A stretch of DNA of 64,000 nucleotides from Streptomyces sp. SCL15-4 (lineage in GTDB: Bacteria; Actinomycetota; Actinomycetes; Streptomycetales; Streptomycetaceae). The notes below the pieces were generated by a model. It did not search any database, was not told the DNA's origin, and saw only the letters and a program-made list of their open reading frames with translations. The stretch's first letter is position 1. Each line of letters begins with the position of its first letter. Location: the NCBI RefSeq assembly GCF_033366695.1, contig NZ_JAOBTQ010000001.1, positions 1,612,001 through 1,676,000 of the forward strand, given 5' to 3'. Shown one piece after another: positions 52,133 to 61,394 of the stretch. A program made the translations under genes and the position numbers.

Positions 52133-54181
52133 TCACCCCGTGGCGATCGCCGGATCGCTGACTCCGGGCCGCCCGTTCTCCACATGGCCGGCGAAGCCGC
52201 GCAGGAAGGCCGGGTCGGCCTCCGAGGTCACGGTCAGGTCGTACCAGCGCTTGCTCGCCGCGAGGCCCACGGTCTGCCGCACGGTCGCGCCGGGCCGCAC
52301 CGTCACCGTGACCGGGGCGGTGCCGTAACCGTCGGTGATCTTCAGCCGCGCCGTGCCGGAGCCCTTGTTGGTGAACGTCAGCTCGATGTCGTCGCCCGTG
52401 TGCCGGGCGGTGACCTCGGGACCGGCCACCTTGTTGCGGCCCTTGAAGACGCGCAGGAAGCCGTTGGGACCGTGCACGGTGAGGTCGTAGTCGCCGCCGG
52501 AGTACACCGAGTTCCAGGTGTCCGAGAGCGTCTTGCCGGCCTCGGTGGTGTAGGTCCAGGGGCCGTCGGTGCGGCTGTTGGACGTCACCAGGAAGGCGGC
52601 ACCGGCGCCCGCCCCGGAGGCGAACGTGAGCGTGAACCTGCCGGCCGCCGTGTCCGCGGCGCCGTCCACCACGGGTGCGTACCTCAGCGGGCGCGTGGGC
52701 CGGCTGCCGGGCTCCTGCCGGGGCAGCGTGCCCTGGGCGGGCGGCTTGGGCACGTAGTCCGGGTGCCGGTCGCGGTCCGGCGGCCGGTAGCCGGCCGTGG
52801 AGGGCAGCGGCGCCGGCGCGGTGTCCTGGCGGGAGAAGTCGAAGGCGCTGGTCAGGTCGCCGCATATGGCGCGGCGCCAGGGCGAGATGTTGGGCTCCCG
52901 GACGCCGAAGCGGCGCTCGATGAACCGGATGATCGAGGTGTGGTCGAAGGTCTCGGAGCAGACGTAACCGCCCTTGCTCCACGGGGAGACGACCAGCATC
53001 GGCACCCGCTGGCCGAGCCCGTAGGGCCCGGCCGCATGGCCGCTGTCGCCCTTGAACAGGTCGGGCGCGGGGTCGACCGTCGACTTGCCCCGGGCGGCCG
53101 AGGCCGGCGGGTGGGGCGGGATGACGTGGTCGAAGAAGCCGTCGTTCTCGTCGTAGGTGATGAACAGCGCCGTCTTCGCCCACACGTCGGGGTCGGCGGT
53201 GAGCGCGTCCAGGACCTGGGAGATGTACCAGGCGCCGTAGTTGGCGGGCCAGTTGGGGTGCTCGGTGAAGGCCTCGGGAGCGACGATCCAGGAGACCTGC
53301 GGCAGCGTGCCCGCCGTGACGTCCGCCTTCAGCCGGTCGAAGAAGCCCTCTCCCTTGCGGGCGTCGGTACCGGTGCGGGCCTTGTCGTACAGCGGGTTCC
53401 CGGGCTGGGCGGTGCGGTACTGGTTGAAGTAGAGCAGCGAGTTGTCGCCGTAGTTGCCGCGGTAGGCGTCGTTGATCCAGCCCCAGGAGCCGTTCGCGTC
53501 CAGGCCGTCGCCGACGTCCTGGTAGATCTTCCAGGAGACCCCGGCCCGCTCCAGGCGCTCGGGATACGTCGTCCAGCCGTAGCCCTTCTCCTCGTTGCCG
53601 AGGACCGGTCCGCCGCCCTGGCCGTCGTTGCCGGTGTAGCCCGTCCACATGTAGTAGCGGTTGGGATCGGTGGAGCCGATGAACGAGCAGTGGTAGGCGT
53701 CGCAGACGGTGAAGGCGTCGGCGAGCGCGTAGTGGAACGGGATGTCCTCGCGCGTCAGGTACGCCATCGTGGTCGCGGACTTGGCGGGCACCCACTTGTC
53801 GTACTTGCCGCCGTTGAACGCGGTGTGGCCGTCGTTCCAGCCGTGCGGGAGGTCCTGGATGAAGGCCAGGCCCAGGTCGTCGGCGTCGGGACGGAAGGGC
53901 AGGATGTCCTTGGTGCCGTCGGACTGCTTCCAGACGGACCTGCCGTTCTGGGTGACCGGGCGCGGGTCGCCGAAGCCGCGTACTCCGCGCAGGGAGCCGA
54001 AGTAATGATCGAAGGAACGGTTCTCCTGCATCAGGACGACGATGTGCTCCACGTCGTCCACCGATCCGGTGCGGTAGCGGGCGGGCAGGGCCGCCGCGCG
54101 CTGGACACTGCCGGCCAGTGCCGTGAACGCCGTGGTGGCGCCCGTGAGTTGGAGGAAGCGCCGCCGGTTGACTTCGGGCAT
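52133..54181 (-). CDS. Tat-exported phosphocholine-type phospholipase C
   Basis: A 682-residue secreted phosphoesterase of the phosphatidylcholine-specific phospholipase C/acid phosphatase family. The N-terminus MPEVNRRRFLQLTG is a twin-arginine signal. VVLMQENRSFDHYFG is the conserved active-site region, with TYDENDGFFDHVIPP and TSIIRFIERRFG. The C-terminal 200 residues are two beta domains of the kind found in these enzymes (DUF756-like, ending HVENGRPGVSDP). The ATG at 54181 has GAGGGGACC upstream. The open frame extends 11 codons further (to 54214), but that would bury the Tat motif. It would release phosphate from lipids outside the cell. Confidence 0.93.
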   Translation of the reverse strand: MPEVNRRRFLQLTGATTAFTALAGSVQRAAALPARYRTGSVDDVEHIVVLMQENRSFDHYFGSLRGVRGFGDPRPVTQNGRSVWKQSDGTKDILPFRPDADDLGLAFIQDLPHGWNDGHTAFNGGKYDKWVPAKSATTMAYLTREDIPFHYALADAFTVCDAYHCSFIGSTDPNRYYMWTGYTGNDGQGGGPVLGNEEKGYGWTTYPERLERAGVSWKIYQDVGDGLDANGSWGWINDAYRGNYGDNSLLYFNQYRTAQPGNPLYDKARTGTDARKGEGFFDRLKADVTAGTLPQVSWIVAPEAFTEHPNWPANYGAWYISQVLDALTADPDVWAKTALFITYDENDGFFDHVIPPHPPASAARGKSTVDPAPDLFKGDSGHAAGPYGLGQRVPMLVVSPWSKGGYVCSETFDHTSIIRFIERRFGVREPNISPWRRAICGDLTSAFDFSRQDTAPAPLPSTAGYRPPDRDRHPDYVPKPPAQGTLPRQEPGSRPTRPLRYAPVVDGAADTAAGRFTLTFASGAGAGAAFLVTSNSRTDGPWTYTTEAGKTLSDTWNSVYSGGDYDLTVHGPNGFLRVFKGRNKVAGPEVTARHTGDDIELTFTNKGSGTARLKITDGYGTAPVTVTVRPGATVRQTVGLAASKRWYDLTVTSEADPAFLRGFAGHVENGRPGVSDPAIATG

Positions 54182-54352
54182 GGGTCGAGGGTCCCCTCTC
54201 ATCCTGACGCACACGGTGCCGCCAGATGACGGAATGTGCGCGGAGCGAGTGTTCCAAGAGCAGCAAACGTCAGGGAAGGGTGTGGTGGCCCCGATGTGAA
54301 CTCATCGCTACATGAGGTGTGCGGCACCCGCCGACCGGGGAGGGACGCGATC

Positions 54353-55639
54353 ATGACAGGCAAGCAGACGACGGCACCGGAGCGGACGAGGCGGTCCGCG
54401 CGACAGCTCGTTGCCGCATCCGTGGGCAACGCCGTGGAATGGTACGACTGGTACGCCTACACGTTCCTCGCCACCTACATCGCCGCCGCGGTCTTCCCCA
54501 AGGGCACCGGCAACTCCCTCGTGCCGCTGCTGTCGACGTTCGCCGTGTTCGCGGTCGGCTTCTTCATGCGCCCCGTGGGCGGGCTGCTCATGGGGGCCGT
54601 CGCCGACCGGCGCGGCCGACGGGCCGCCCTCACCGTCACCATCCTGCTGATGGGCGGCAGCAGCCTGCTGGTGGGGCTGACCCCGACCTACGCCTCGGCG
54701 GGCCTCGCGGCGCCGGTGGTGCTGGTCGCCGCGCGGCTGCTCCAGGGGCTGTCGGTGGGCGGCGAGTTCGCGGCCTCGACCACCTTCCTCGTGGAGTCGG
54801 CGGGACCGGGCCGGCGCGGATTGTTCTCCAGCTTCCAGTACGTCTCGACGACCGCCGGACAGCTGGTCGCGTCCGGCATCGCCACCCTGCTCGTGGACAC
54901 GCTCCCCGGACCCGCGATGGACGGCTGGGGCTGGCGGGTGCCGTTCTGGCTCGGCGGGGTGTTCAGCCTGGTCGGCTTCTGGATCCGGCGCGGCGCCGAG
55001 GAGACCCGCAGCGCCGCGCAGCGACGGGCGCCGCGGCCGGGCCTGTTCGAGGCGCTGCGCCGCCATCCGCGCCAGTCCCTGCTCATCGCCGGCATCACCG
55101 CGGGCGGCACCATCGCCTACTACACCTGGACGTCGTACCTGCCGACGTACGCCGAACTCAACGCGGGCGTCGAGAAGTCGGACGCGCTGCTCGCGAGCAC
55201 GATCTCGCTGGCCTTCTTCGCCCTGCTCCAGCCGCTCGGCGGGCTGCTGTCCGACCGGGTGGGGCGCCGGCCGCTGCTGCTGGGTTTCGGCGTGGGCTTC
55301 GCCGTGCTGTGCGTGCCGCTGCTGCACCTGCTGCGCGACTCCTTCGCCGTGCTGCTGCTGGTGAGCTGCGCGGGCATGGTGCTGCTGACCGGGTTCACGT
55401 CCGTCAGCGCGGCCGTCAACGCCGAGGTCTTCCCGCCCCGGGTGCGCGCGGCCGGCATCGGCTTCCCCTACTCCCTCACCGTGGCGCTGTTCGGCGGCAC
55501 GGCCCCGTACGTCGGCACGCTGTTCAAGGAACTGGGCCGCTCCGGGCTCTTCCCCTGGTACGTCGCCGCGCTGTGCCTGCTGTCCTCGCTGGTGTACCTG
55601 CGGCTGCCGGAGACGGCCCACCGGGAGCTGGAGCGCTGA
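54353..55639 (+). CDS. MFS transporter, metabolite:proton symporter (MHS) type
   Basis: A 428-residue transporter with 12 membrane segments. The family-specific GNAVEWYDWYAYTFLATY near residues 23-40, the MADRRGRR-like loop (VADRRGRRAALT) and RLLQGLSVGGEFAAST are diagnostic of the alpha-ketoglutarate/citrate permease (KgtP, ProP) branch. A carboxylate or betaine substrate is likely but not determined. The ATG at 54353 follows GGGGAGGGA. Its 171-base upstream region is shared with the divergent phospholipase gene. Confidence 0.88.
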   Translation: MTGKQTTAPERTRRSARQLVAASVGNAVEWYDWYAYTFLATYIAAAVFPKGTGNSLVPLLSTFAVFAVGFFMRPVGGLLMGAVADRRGRRAALTVTILLMGGSSLLVGLTPTYASAGLAAPVVLVAARLLQGLSVGGEFAASTTFLVESAGPGRRGLFSSFQYVSTTAGQLVASGIATLLVDTLPGPAMDGWGWRVPFWLGGVFSLVGFWIRRGAEETRSAAQRRAPRPGLFEALRRHPRQSLLIAGITAGGTIAYYTWTSYLPTYAELNAGVEKSDALLASTISLAFFALLQPLGGLLSDRVGRRPLLLGFGVGFAVLCVPLLHLLRDSFAVLLLVSCAGMVLLTGFTSVSAAVNAEVFPPRVRAAGIGFPYSLTVALFGGTAPYVGTLFKELGRSGLFPWYVAALCLLSSLVYLRLPETAHRELER

Positions 55640-55641
55640 GA

Positions 55642-55677
55642 AGGGAGCCGCGCCCCGGCGTCCGGGCCCGGCTCCCT
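55642..55677. terminator. Hairpin between MFS and glucanase genes
   Basis: A 9-bp perfect outer stem (55642-55650, 55669-55677) with further CCCGG/CCGGG pairing inside, directly after the MFS stop and before the converging glucanase stop. Confidence 0.7.
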
Positions 55678-55687
55678 CGGTGTCCGG

Positions 55688-57862
55688 TCAGGACGAGTAG
55701 GCCTCCACCTCGCCGAACTGGCCCGCCGGCCAGCCGGTGTTGGCGCTGACGGTCAGGCGCAGGTGGCGCAGGCTGGTGCCGCCGGGCAGGGACACGGTCA
55801 CGGTGTTGCCGGTGGCCGGGTCGAAGCGGTAGCCCTGGGCGCCGAGGACCGTGGAGTAGGTGGTGCCGTCGGTGCTGCCGAGCACCGCGACGGTCTGGGT
55901 GCGTGCGCCCCAGGCCGCGGACGGCGGCAGCTTCAGCACCAGGCGGCGCACGCCGTAGGAGGCACCGAGGTCGACCGTCCAGGACTGCGGGAAGGCGTTG
56001 TTGGCCGACTCCCAGTAGGAGTTCGGGTCACCGTCGACCGCCTTGCCGGGCGCGTAGACGTCCTGCGAGCCGGTCGCGGTGGCCGGGCGGCCCTTGGCGA
56101 GGTTGCGGTTCGGGTCGGGTTCGGGATTGCCCTGGCCGGGCCGCGGCCAGGTGGAGCAGTCCGACCAGGTGCCGGACCAGCCGGAGTTGCCGCCGCCGTC
56201 GGTGAGCGTGAAGGAACCGGAGTTCGCCGGGAAGGGGCAGTTGTACACGCCGGCCGCGCCGACCTGGGTGGCGGTGACGTTCTTGAACACGGCCGCGCCC
56301 TGGGCCTCGGCCTGGACGACGACCGTGCCGGTGTTCCGTACCGTCGCGCCGGTGACGGCGACGTTCCGTACCGGGTAGCCGTGCCCGCCGCCGGAGACGA
56401 ACTCGAAGGCGCTGTACGGGCTGTCGGTGATCGTGGTGTTGGTGATGTTCACGGTGGCGTTGACGGCGCTGTCGTAGGAGTCGACGCGCAGCGCGCCCAT
56501 CGGATGGTTCCAGTTGGGGTTCATGGCGCCGGCGCGCACCAGCGTGTTCCCGTCGACCGTGATGGTGCCGGCCAGGGGGCTGAAGGGGTCCAGGAACTTC
56601 TGGTTGGAGATCGCGATGCCGCTGCCCAGGGCGTTGGTGTCGGCGACCAGGTTGTCGCGTACGGCGATGTCGGTGCCGCCGTAGACGGCGATGCCGTTGG
56701 CGAGGTTGGGCTGGGAGATGGTGTTGTGCTCGAAGCTGGAGTCGGTGTCCGGGGCGTAGAGGGACCACATGGCCAGGGCGTCGTCGCCCTGGTTGCGCAG
56801 GAAGTTGTCCCGCACCCGGACGCCCCTGGCGTTGCCGTTGAGGTTGAGTCCGTCGGCGGTGGTGTCGAGGATGCGGTTGCCCTCCACCACCAGGTTGTCG
56901 TTGTTGCCGGTGAGCCACAGCCCGACCTTCAGGTGCTGGAGCCACATGCCGGACACCGAACTGTTCGGTCCGAGCGAGCCGTTGACGAAGTTGTCCGGGC
57001 TGGAGTCGACGCGCTCGGTGACCTCGCCGATGACCGCGAAGTCCTTGATGTGCACGTTGCCGGCGGAGCCGGACTGGTCGATGAAGCGGGAGGTGTGCAC
57101 GACCGAGTACCAGTGGCCGGCGCCCTGGAGGGTGACGTTCTGCACGCCGTTCAGGGAGGAGGTGATCCGGTAGTCGCCCGGCGGGATCCACACCGTGCCG
57201 CCCTGGGCGGCGGCGATGGCGTCCCGGAACGCCTGGGTGGAGTCGGCGTTGCCGCCGGGATCGGCGCCCTTGGCGACGACGGACACCGAGCCGGCGGGCT
57301 GCGCGGCGGCCGGTGCCGCCTGCTCGAAGTCGGCGACGTCGACGGTGACTTGCACGCCGGCCGCCTCCACGGCGACCTTGTCGCCGGCCTGGACGGTACG
57401 GCCCAGCAGCAGCCGGGTGTTGTCGAAGAAGTGGTGGGTCTTGGAGCCGGTGATCCAGCCGGTGTCGACGTAGGAGTACTTGGCGGTCACCGGGAGGGTC
57501 TTGGCGAGCCTGGTGCCGTTGACGTACACGTTCAGCGCGCCGGACTGGCCGTCCGGGACGCTGTAGGCGAGGTTCAGCGCGTCGGCCGTGCGCGGCACGG
57601 TGAACTCCACGCGCTGCCCGGCGGCCAGCCGGACGGCCTGCCGGCCGGAGGCCTCCGAGGCGAGGGTGCCCTGCGTGTGGTCGGGGCCGATCCTGGTGCC
57701 GTCGGTGCTCGCCGACTCGGCCTCCACGGAGGTGAAGGGGAGCGTGGCGCCGGCCGCCGCGTGCGCGGCCGGGGCGAGGGTGACGAGCAGGCCGGCGGCG
57801 AGGGCGACGGCCGCCCCGATGGCCGGCATGCGCCTGACATGTCTGGCGGTGCTGCTGTGCAT
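55688..57862 (-). CDS. Secreted alpha-1,3-glucanase / mycodextranase (GH87-like) with discoidin domain
   Basis: A 724-residue exported glycanase. A signal peptide runs to about residue 37 (ending AAHAAA). Residues 40-195 are a carbohydrate-binding-like beta domain. From about 205 (AFRDAIAAAQGGTVWIPPGD) to 560 there is a right-handed beta-helix; NQGDDALAMWS near residue 358 carries the Asp pair expected of GH87 enzymes, which hydrolyse alpha-1,3-glucosidic bonds. Residues from about 590 form an F5/8-type discoidin domain (NLAKGRPATATGSQ, AVDGDPNSYWES). The ATG at 57862 follows GAAGGGATC. It is the last gene of a five-gene glucan operon. The exact linkage specificity is inferred from family. 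Confidence 0.85.
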   Translation of the reverse strand: MHSSTARHVRRMPAIGAAVALAAGLLVTLAPAAHAAAGATLPFTSVEAESASTDGTRIGPDHTQGTLASEASGRQAVRLAAGQRVEFTVPRTADALNLAYSVPDGQSGALNVYVNGTRLAKTLPVTAKYSYVDTGWITGSKTHHFFDNTRLLLGRTVQAGDKVAVEAAGVQVTVDVADFEQAAPAAAQPAGSVSVVAKGADPGGNADSTQAFRDAIAAAQGGTVWIPPGDYRITSSLNGVQNVTLQGAGHWYSVVHTSRFIDQSGSAGNVHIKDFAVIGEVTERVDSSPDNFVNGSLGPNSSVSGMWLQHLKVGLWLTGNNDNLVVEGNRILDTTADGLNLNGNARGVRVRDNFLRNQGDDALAMWSLYAPDTDSSFEHNTISQPNLANGIAVYGGTDIAVRDNLVADTNALGSGIAISNQKFLDPFSPLAGTITVDGNTLVRAGAMNPNWNHPMGALRVDSYDSAVNATVNITNTTITDSPYSAFEFVSGGGHGYPVRNVAVTGATVRNTGTVVVQAEAQGAAVFKNVTATQVGAAGVYNCPFPANSGSFTLTDGGGNSGWSGTWSDCSTWPRPGQGNPEPDPNRNLAKGRPATATGSQDVYAPGKAVDGDPNSYWESANNAFPQSWTVDLGASYGVRRLVLKLPPSAAWGARTQTVAVLGSTDGTTYSTVLGAQGYRFDPATGNTVTVSLPGGTSLRHLRLTVSANTGWPAGQFGEVEAYSS

Positions 57863-57921
57863 GTGCCGATCCCTTCGTGGTGGGGTGCGTGGGACAGCTC
57901 GGTGGTGCGTGGAGGCGTGGC

Positions 57922-59526
57922 TCACAGACGCAGCCAGGCCGCCGTGTCCCGCGGCAGCCGGCCCGCGTCGTCCAGCGGGCCGCTGCCGAGCAGGAGCCGG
58001 GAGTGCGCGGGGAGGGGGACGGGCGTGGCCGCGAGGTTGACCACGCACAGCGCGTCCGCGCGGGAGAAGGCGAGCACGCCGTCGGGGGCGGGCAGCCAGG
58101 TCAGGGGGCCGTCGCCGAACACGCGGCGCAGGGCGATGGCCGAGCGGTAGAGGGAGAGCACGGAGTGCGGGTCCCGCCGCTGGCGGTCGACCGCGTACGA
58201 CGCCCAGTCGGCCGGCTGGGGCAGCCACGGCTCCTCGCGGGAGCCGAATCCGGCGTGCGGCAGGCCGGCGGCCCAGGGCAGCGGCACCCGGCAGCCGTCG
58301 CGGCCTGGGTCGGTGCCGCCCGAGCGGAAGTGCATCGGGTCCTGGATGCGGTCGAGCGGGATGTCGGCCTCCGGCAGGCCCAGTTCCTCGCCCTGGTAGA
58401 GGTAGACCGCGCCGGGCAGCGCCAGCGACAGCAGGGCGGCGGCGCGGGCGCGCCGGGTGCCGAGAGCGAGGTCGGTCGGGATGCCGAAGGCCTTGGTGGC
58501 GAAGTCGAAGGCGGTGTCCGCGCGGCCGTAGCGGGTGACGGTGCGGGTGACGTCGTGGTTGCACAGCACCCAGGTGGCCGGGGCGCCGACCGGGGCGTGT
58601 TCGGCGAGGGTGGTGTCGATCGAGGCGCGCAGCCGGCCGGCGTCCCAGGGGCAGGCGAGGAAGGAGAAGTTGAAGGCGGTGTGGAGTTCGTCGGGGCGCA
58701 GGTAGCGGGCGAAGCGCTCGGCGTCGGGCAGCCAGACCTCGCCGACGAAGACGCCGTCGTACTCGTCGGCCACGCGCCGCCAGGAGCGGTAGACGTCGTG
58801 GAGTTCGTCGCGGTCGAGGAACGGGTGCGGCTCGGGGCGGGCGGCGAGGTCGGGCAGGTCCGGGTCCTTGGCGAGCAGGGCCGCCGAGTCGATGCGGACG
58901 CCGGCGACGCCCCGCTCGAACCAGAAGCGCAGGATGTCCTCGTGCTCCTGGCGGACGGCCGGGTGGGCCCAGTTGAGATCGGGTTGTTCCGGGGTGAACA
59001 GGTGCAGGTACCAGTCGCCGTCGGGCAGCCGGGTCCACACCGGTTCGGTGGAGCCGGCGAACTGCGAGGGCCAGTCGTTCGGCGGGAGTTCGCCGTGCGG
59101 GCCGCGTCCGGGCCGGAAGTGGAAGAGTTCGCGTTCGGGGCTGCCGGGGCCGGCGGCGAGCGCGGCGCGGAACCAGGGGTGCTGGTCGGAGACGTGGTTG
59201 GGCACGATGTCGACGATGGTGCGGATGCCCGACCCGGCGGCCTCGGCGATGAGTTTCTCCGCTTCGGCGAGGGTGCCGAAGGCCGGGTCGATGGTCCGGT
59301 AGTCCGCGACGTCGTAGCCGCCGTCCTTCAGCGGTGACAGGTACCAGGGGGTGAACCACAGGGCGTCCACGCCGAGTTCGGCCAGGTACGGCAGCCGGGC
59401 GCGGACACCGGCGAGGTCACCGGTGCCGTCGCCGTCGCCGTCCGCGAAGCTGCGCACGTACACCTGGTAGATGACGGCGTCGCGCCACCAGTCGGGGTCT
59501 TTCCGGGCAGGGGTGGGCTGTCCCAC
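57922..59526 (-). CDS. Alpha-glucosidase, GH13 family
   Basis: A 534-residue cytoplasmic (no signal peptide) glucosidase. It has the (beta/alpha)8 marks WWRDAVIYQVYVRSFADGDG, DIVPNHVSDQHPWF, nucleophile Asp213 in GVRIDSAA, acid/base Glu263 in VGEVWLPD, and His324-Asp325 in CNHDVTR. This suits cleavage of imported alpha-glucosides from the non-reducing end. The start is GTG 59526 after AAAGG. It lies 34 bases after the permease gene and 59 before the glucanase gene. Confidence 0.93.
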   Translation of the reverse strand: MGQPTPARKDPDWWRDAVIYQVYVRSFADGDGDGTGDLAGVRARLPYLAELGVDALWFTPWYLSPLKDGGYDVADYRTIDPAFGTLAEAEKLIAEAAGSGIRTIVDIVPNHVSDQHPWFRAALAAGPGSPERELFHFRPGRGPHGELPPNDWPSQFAGSTEPVWTRLPDGDWYLHLFTPEQPDLNWAHPAVRQEHEDILRFWFERGVAGVRIDSAALLAKDPDLPDLAARPEPHPFLDRDELHDVYRSWRRVADEYDGVFVGEVWLPDAERFARYLRPDELHTAFNFSFLACPWDAGRLRASIDTTLAEHAPVGAPATWVLCNHDVTRTVTRYGRADTAFDFATKAFGIPTDLALGTRRARAAALLSLALPGAVYLYQGEELGLPEADIPLDRIQDPMHFRSGGTDPGRDGCRVPLPWAAGLPHAGFGSREEPWLPQPADWASYAVDRQRRDPHSVLSLYRSAIALRRVFGDGPLTWLPAPDGVLAFSRADALCVVNLAATPVPLPAHSRLLLGSGPLDDAGRLPRDTAAWLRL

Positions 59527-59560
59527 GGGGCTTGACCTTTCTGTGGACGGGGCGGCGGCG

Positions 59561-60442
59561 TCAGCCCTTGGTGCTGCCCGCGCCGATCCCGGCGATGATG
59601 TGCCGCTGGAAGACGAGGAAGAGCGCCACCATCGGGATGCTGGCGATCACCATCGCGGCGATGAGCACGGTGAGCTGGACGTTCTGCGACAGCTGCACCA
59701 GGGCCACGCTGATCGGCTGCTTGCCGGTGTCGGAGAAGACCATCAGCGGCCACAGGAAGTCCTGCCAGACGGCGACCAGCGCGAAGATCGACACCACGCC
59801 GAGCACCGGCCGGGACATGGGCAGGACGACGGACCACAGGACGCGCAGCCGGCCCGCGCCGTCGATCTCGGCGGCCTCCAGGACATCGCGCGGCAGCTGG
59901 TCGAAGAACCGTTTGAGCAGATAGAGGTTGAAGGCGTTGGCGACCGCCGGCAGCCAGATGGCGAGAGGGTCGTTGAGCAGGCTCGTGTGGATCAGCGGGA
60001 GATCGGCGACGGTCAGGTATTTGGGGACGACCAGCGCCTGGGCCGGAACCATGAGGGTGGCGAGGATGCCGCCGAGGACCACCTTGCCGAACGCCGGCCG
60101 CAGCTTGGACAGGGAGTAGGCCGCGGCGGTGCAGAACACCAGCTGGAAGGCCCAGGCGCCGGCCGCCTGGACGAGGGTGTTCTCCAGGTGCGCCGGCAGC
60201 TGCATCAGGTCCCAGGCGTCGGTGTAGCCGCCGGGATGCCAGTGCTCGGGCAGCAGGGCGGGCGGGGTGCGGGCCACCTCGTCGGGGGACTTCAGCGCGC
60301 CGGTCACCATCCAGTACACGGGGAAGAGGAAGGCGAGCGCGAAGAGGACGACGACGGCGGTGAACACCGTCCAGTAGAGGGCCTTTCCGCGCGGGCGGGC
60401 GAGGGCGGCCGGTGAGATGAGGGTGCGGGTGCCCGGGGTCAT
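59561..60442 (-). CDS. Sugar ABC transporter permease (MalG type)
   Basis: A 293-residue membrane permease with six segments and the conserved ATPase-docking loop EAAEIDGAGRLRVLWSVVLP. FLFPVYWMVTGALKSPDEV is the usual N-terminal pattern of the MalG branch. The start ATG at 60442 overlaps the end of the preceding permease gene by 4 bases, which implies tight coupling. The importer's ATPase is not encoded in the window; Streptomyces often shares one (MsiK). Confidence 0.92.
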   Translation of the reverse strand: MTPGTRTLISPAALARPRGKALYWTVFTAVVVLFALAFLFPVYWMVTGALKSPDEVARTPPALLPEHWHPGGYTDAWDLMQLPAHLENTLVQAAGAWAFQLVFCTAAAYSLSKLRPAFGKVVLGGILATLMVPAQALVVPKYLTVADLPLIHTSLLNDPLAIWLPAVANAFNLYLLKRFFDQLPRDVLEAAEIDGAGRLRVLWSVVLPMSRPVLGVVSIFALVAVWQDFLWPLMVFSDTGKQPISVALVQLSQNVQLTVLIAAMVIASIPMVALFLVFQRHIIAGIGAGSTKG

Positions 60443-61389
60443 GCGTCCCCCTCGGTGCGGGTGAGCCGCAGGTACAGGGCGGAGAAGGCGCCGAGCAGGA
60501 CCAGGAGCATCACGCTGAGGGCGCAGGCGCCGCCGAAGTCGTTGTAGAGGAAGGCGTATTTGTAGATGAGGTACAGGACCGTGACGGTGGCGTTCTCCGG
60601 GCCGCCGCCGGTGATGACGTACGGCTCGGTGAACACCTGCATGGTGGCGATGATCTGAAGGAGCATCAGCATCAGGATGACGAACCGGGTCTGCGGGACC
60701 GTGACGTGCCGGATCCGCTGGAGCAGGTTCGCGCCGTCCAGTTCGGCCGCTTCGTACAGCTCGCCGGGGACGGACTGGAGCGCGGCGAGGTAGACGAGGA
60801 CGGTGCCGCCCATGTTGGCCCAGGTGGCGACGAGTACCAGGGAGACGAGCGCGGTGTCGGTGCCGTTGGTCCAGTTCGAGGTGGGCAGGTGCACCAGGCG
60901 CAGGGCCTCGTTGGCGAGGCCGGCTCCCGGGTCGTAGAACCACTTCCAGAGCAGGGCGCTGACCACCGGAGGGATCATCACCGGCAGGTAGACCACGACC
61001 CGGAAGAACGCTCTGGCGTGCCGCAGTTCGTTCAGGACGAGGGCGAGGACGAAGGGGATCGCGAAGCCGATGAGCAGGGCCAGCAGGGTGAAGGCGAGGG
61101 TGTTGCGCCAGGCGTCGGCGAACTCGGGGTCGTGCAGGACGCGGGTGAAGTTGGCGGTGCCGGCCCACTCGGGCGGGGAGCCCGGGGTGTACTTCTGGAA
61201 GGAGATGACGACCGCGCGGATCGCCGGGTACCAGGAGAAGAGGGCGAAGCAGAGCAGGCCGCCGAGGAGGAAGCCGTAGGCGCGGGCCTGGTCGGCCAGG
61301 CGGCGCCGGCGGTGCCGGGCCGTGGCGGGGGCCGGGAGCGGGGGGACGGGCGGGTGGGCGACGGGCCGTCGCTCGGCCGTCTTCGGCAT
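60439..61389 (-). CDS. Sugar ABC transporter permease (MalF type)
   Basis: A 316-residue permease with six segments after a Pro/Arg-rich N-terminal tail. The docking loop is EAAELDGANLLQRIRHVTVP. YGFLLGGLLCFALFSWYPAI and VYLPVMIPPVVSALLWKWF are family-typical. The ATG at 61389 is 5 bases after the binding-protein stop. Confidence 0.92.
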   Translation of the reverse strand: MPKTAERRPVAHPPVPPLPAPATARHRRRRLADQARAYGFLLGGLLCFALFSWYPAIRAVVISFQKYTPGSPPEWAGTANFTRVLHDPEFADAWRNTLAFTLLALLIGFAIPFVLALVLNELRHARAFFRVVVYLPVMIPPVVSALLWKWFYDPGAGLANEALRLVHLPTSNWTNGTDTALVSLVLVATWANMGGTVLVYLAALQSVPGELYEAAELDGANLLQRIRHVTVPQTRFVILMLMLLQIIATMQVFTEPYVITGGGPENATVTVLYLIYKYAFLYNDFGGACALSVMLLVLLGAFSALYLRLTRTEGDA

Positions 61390-61394
61390 GGCCG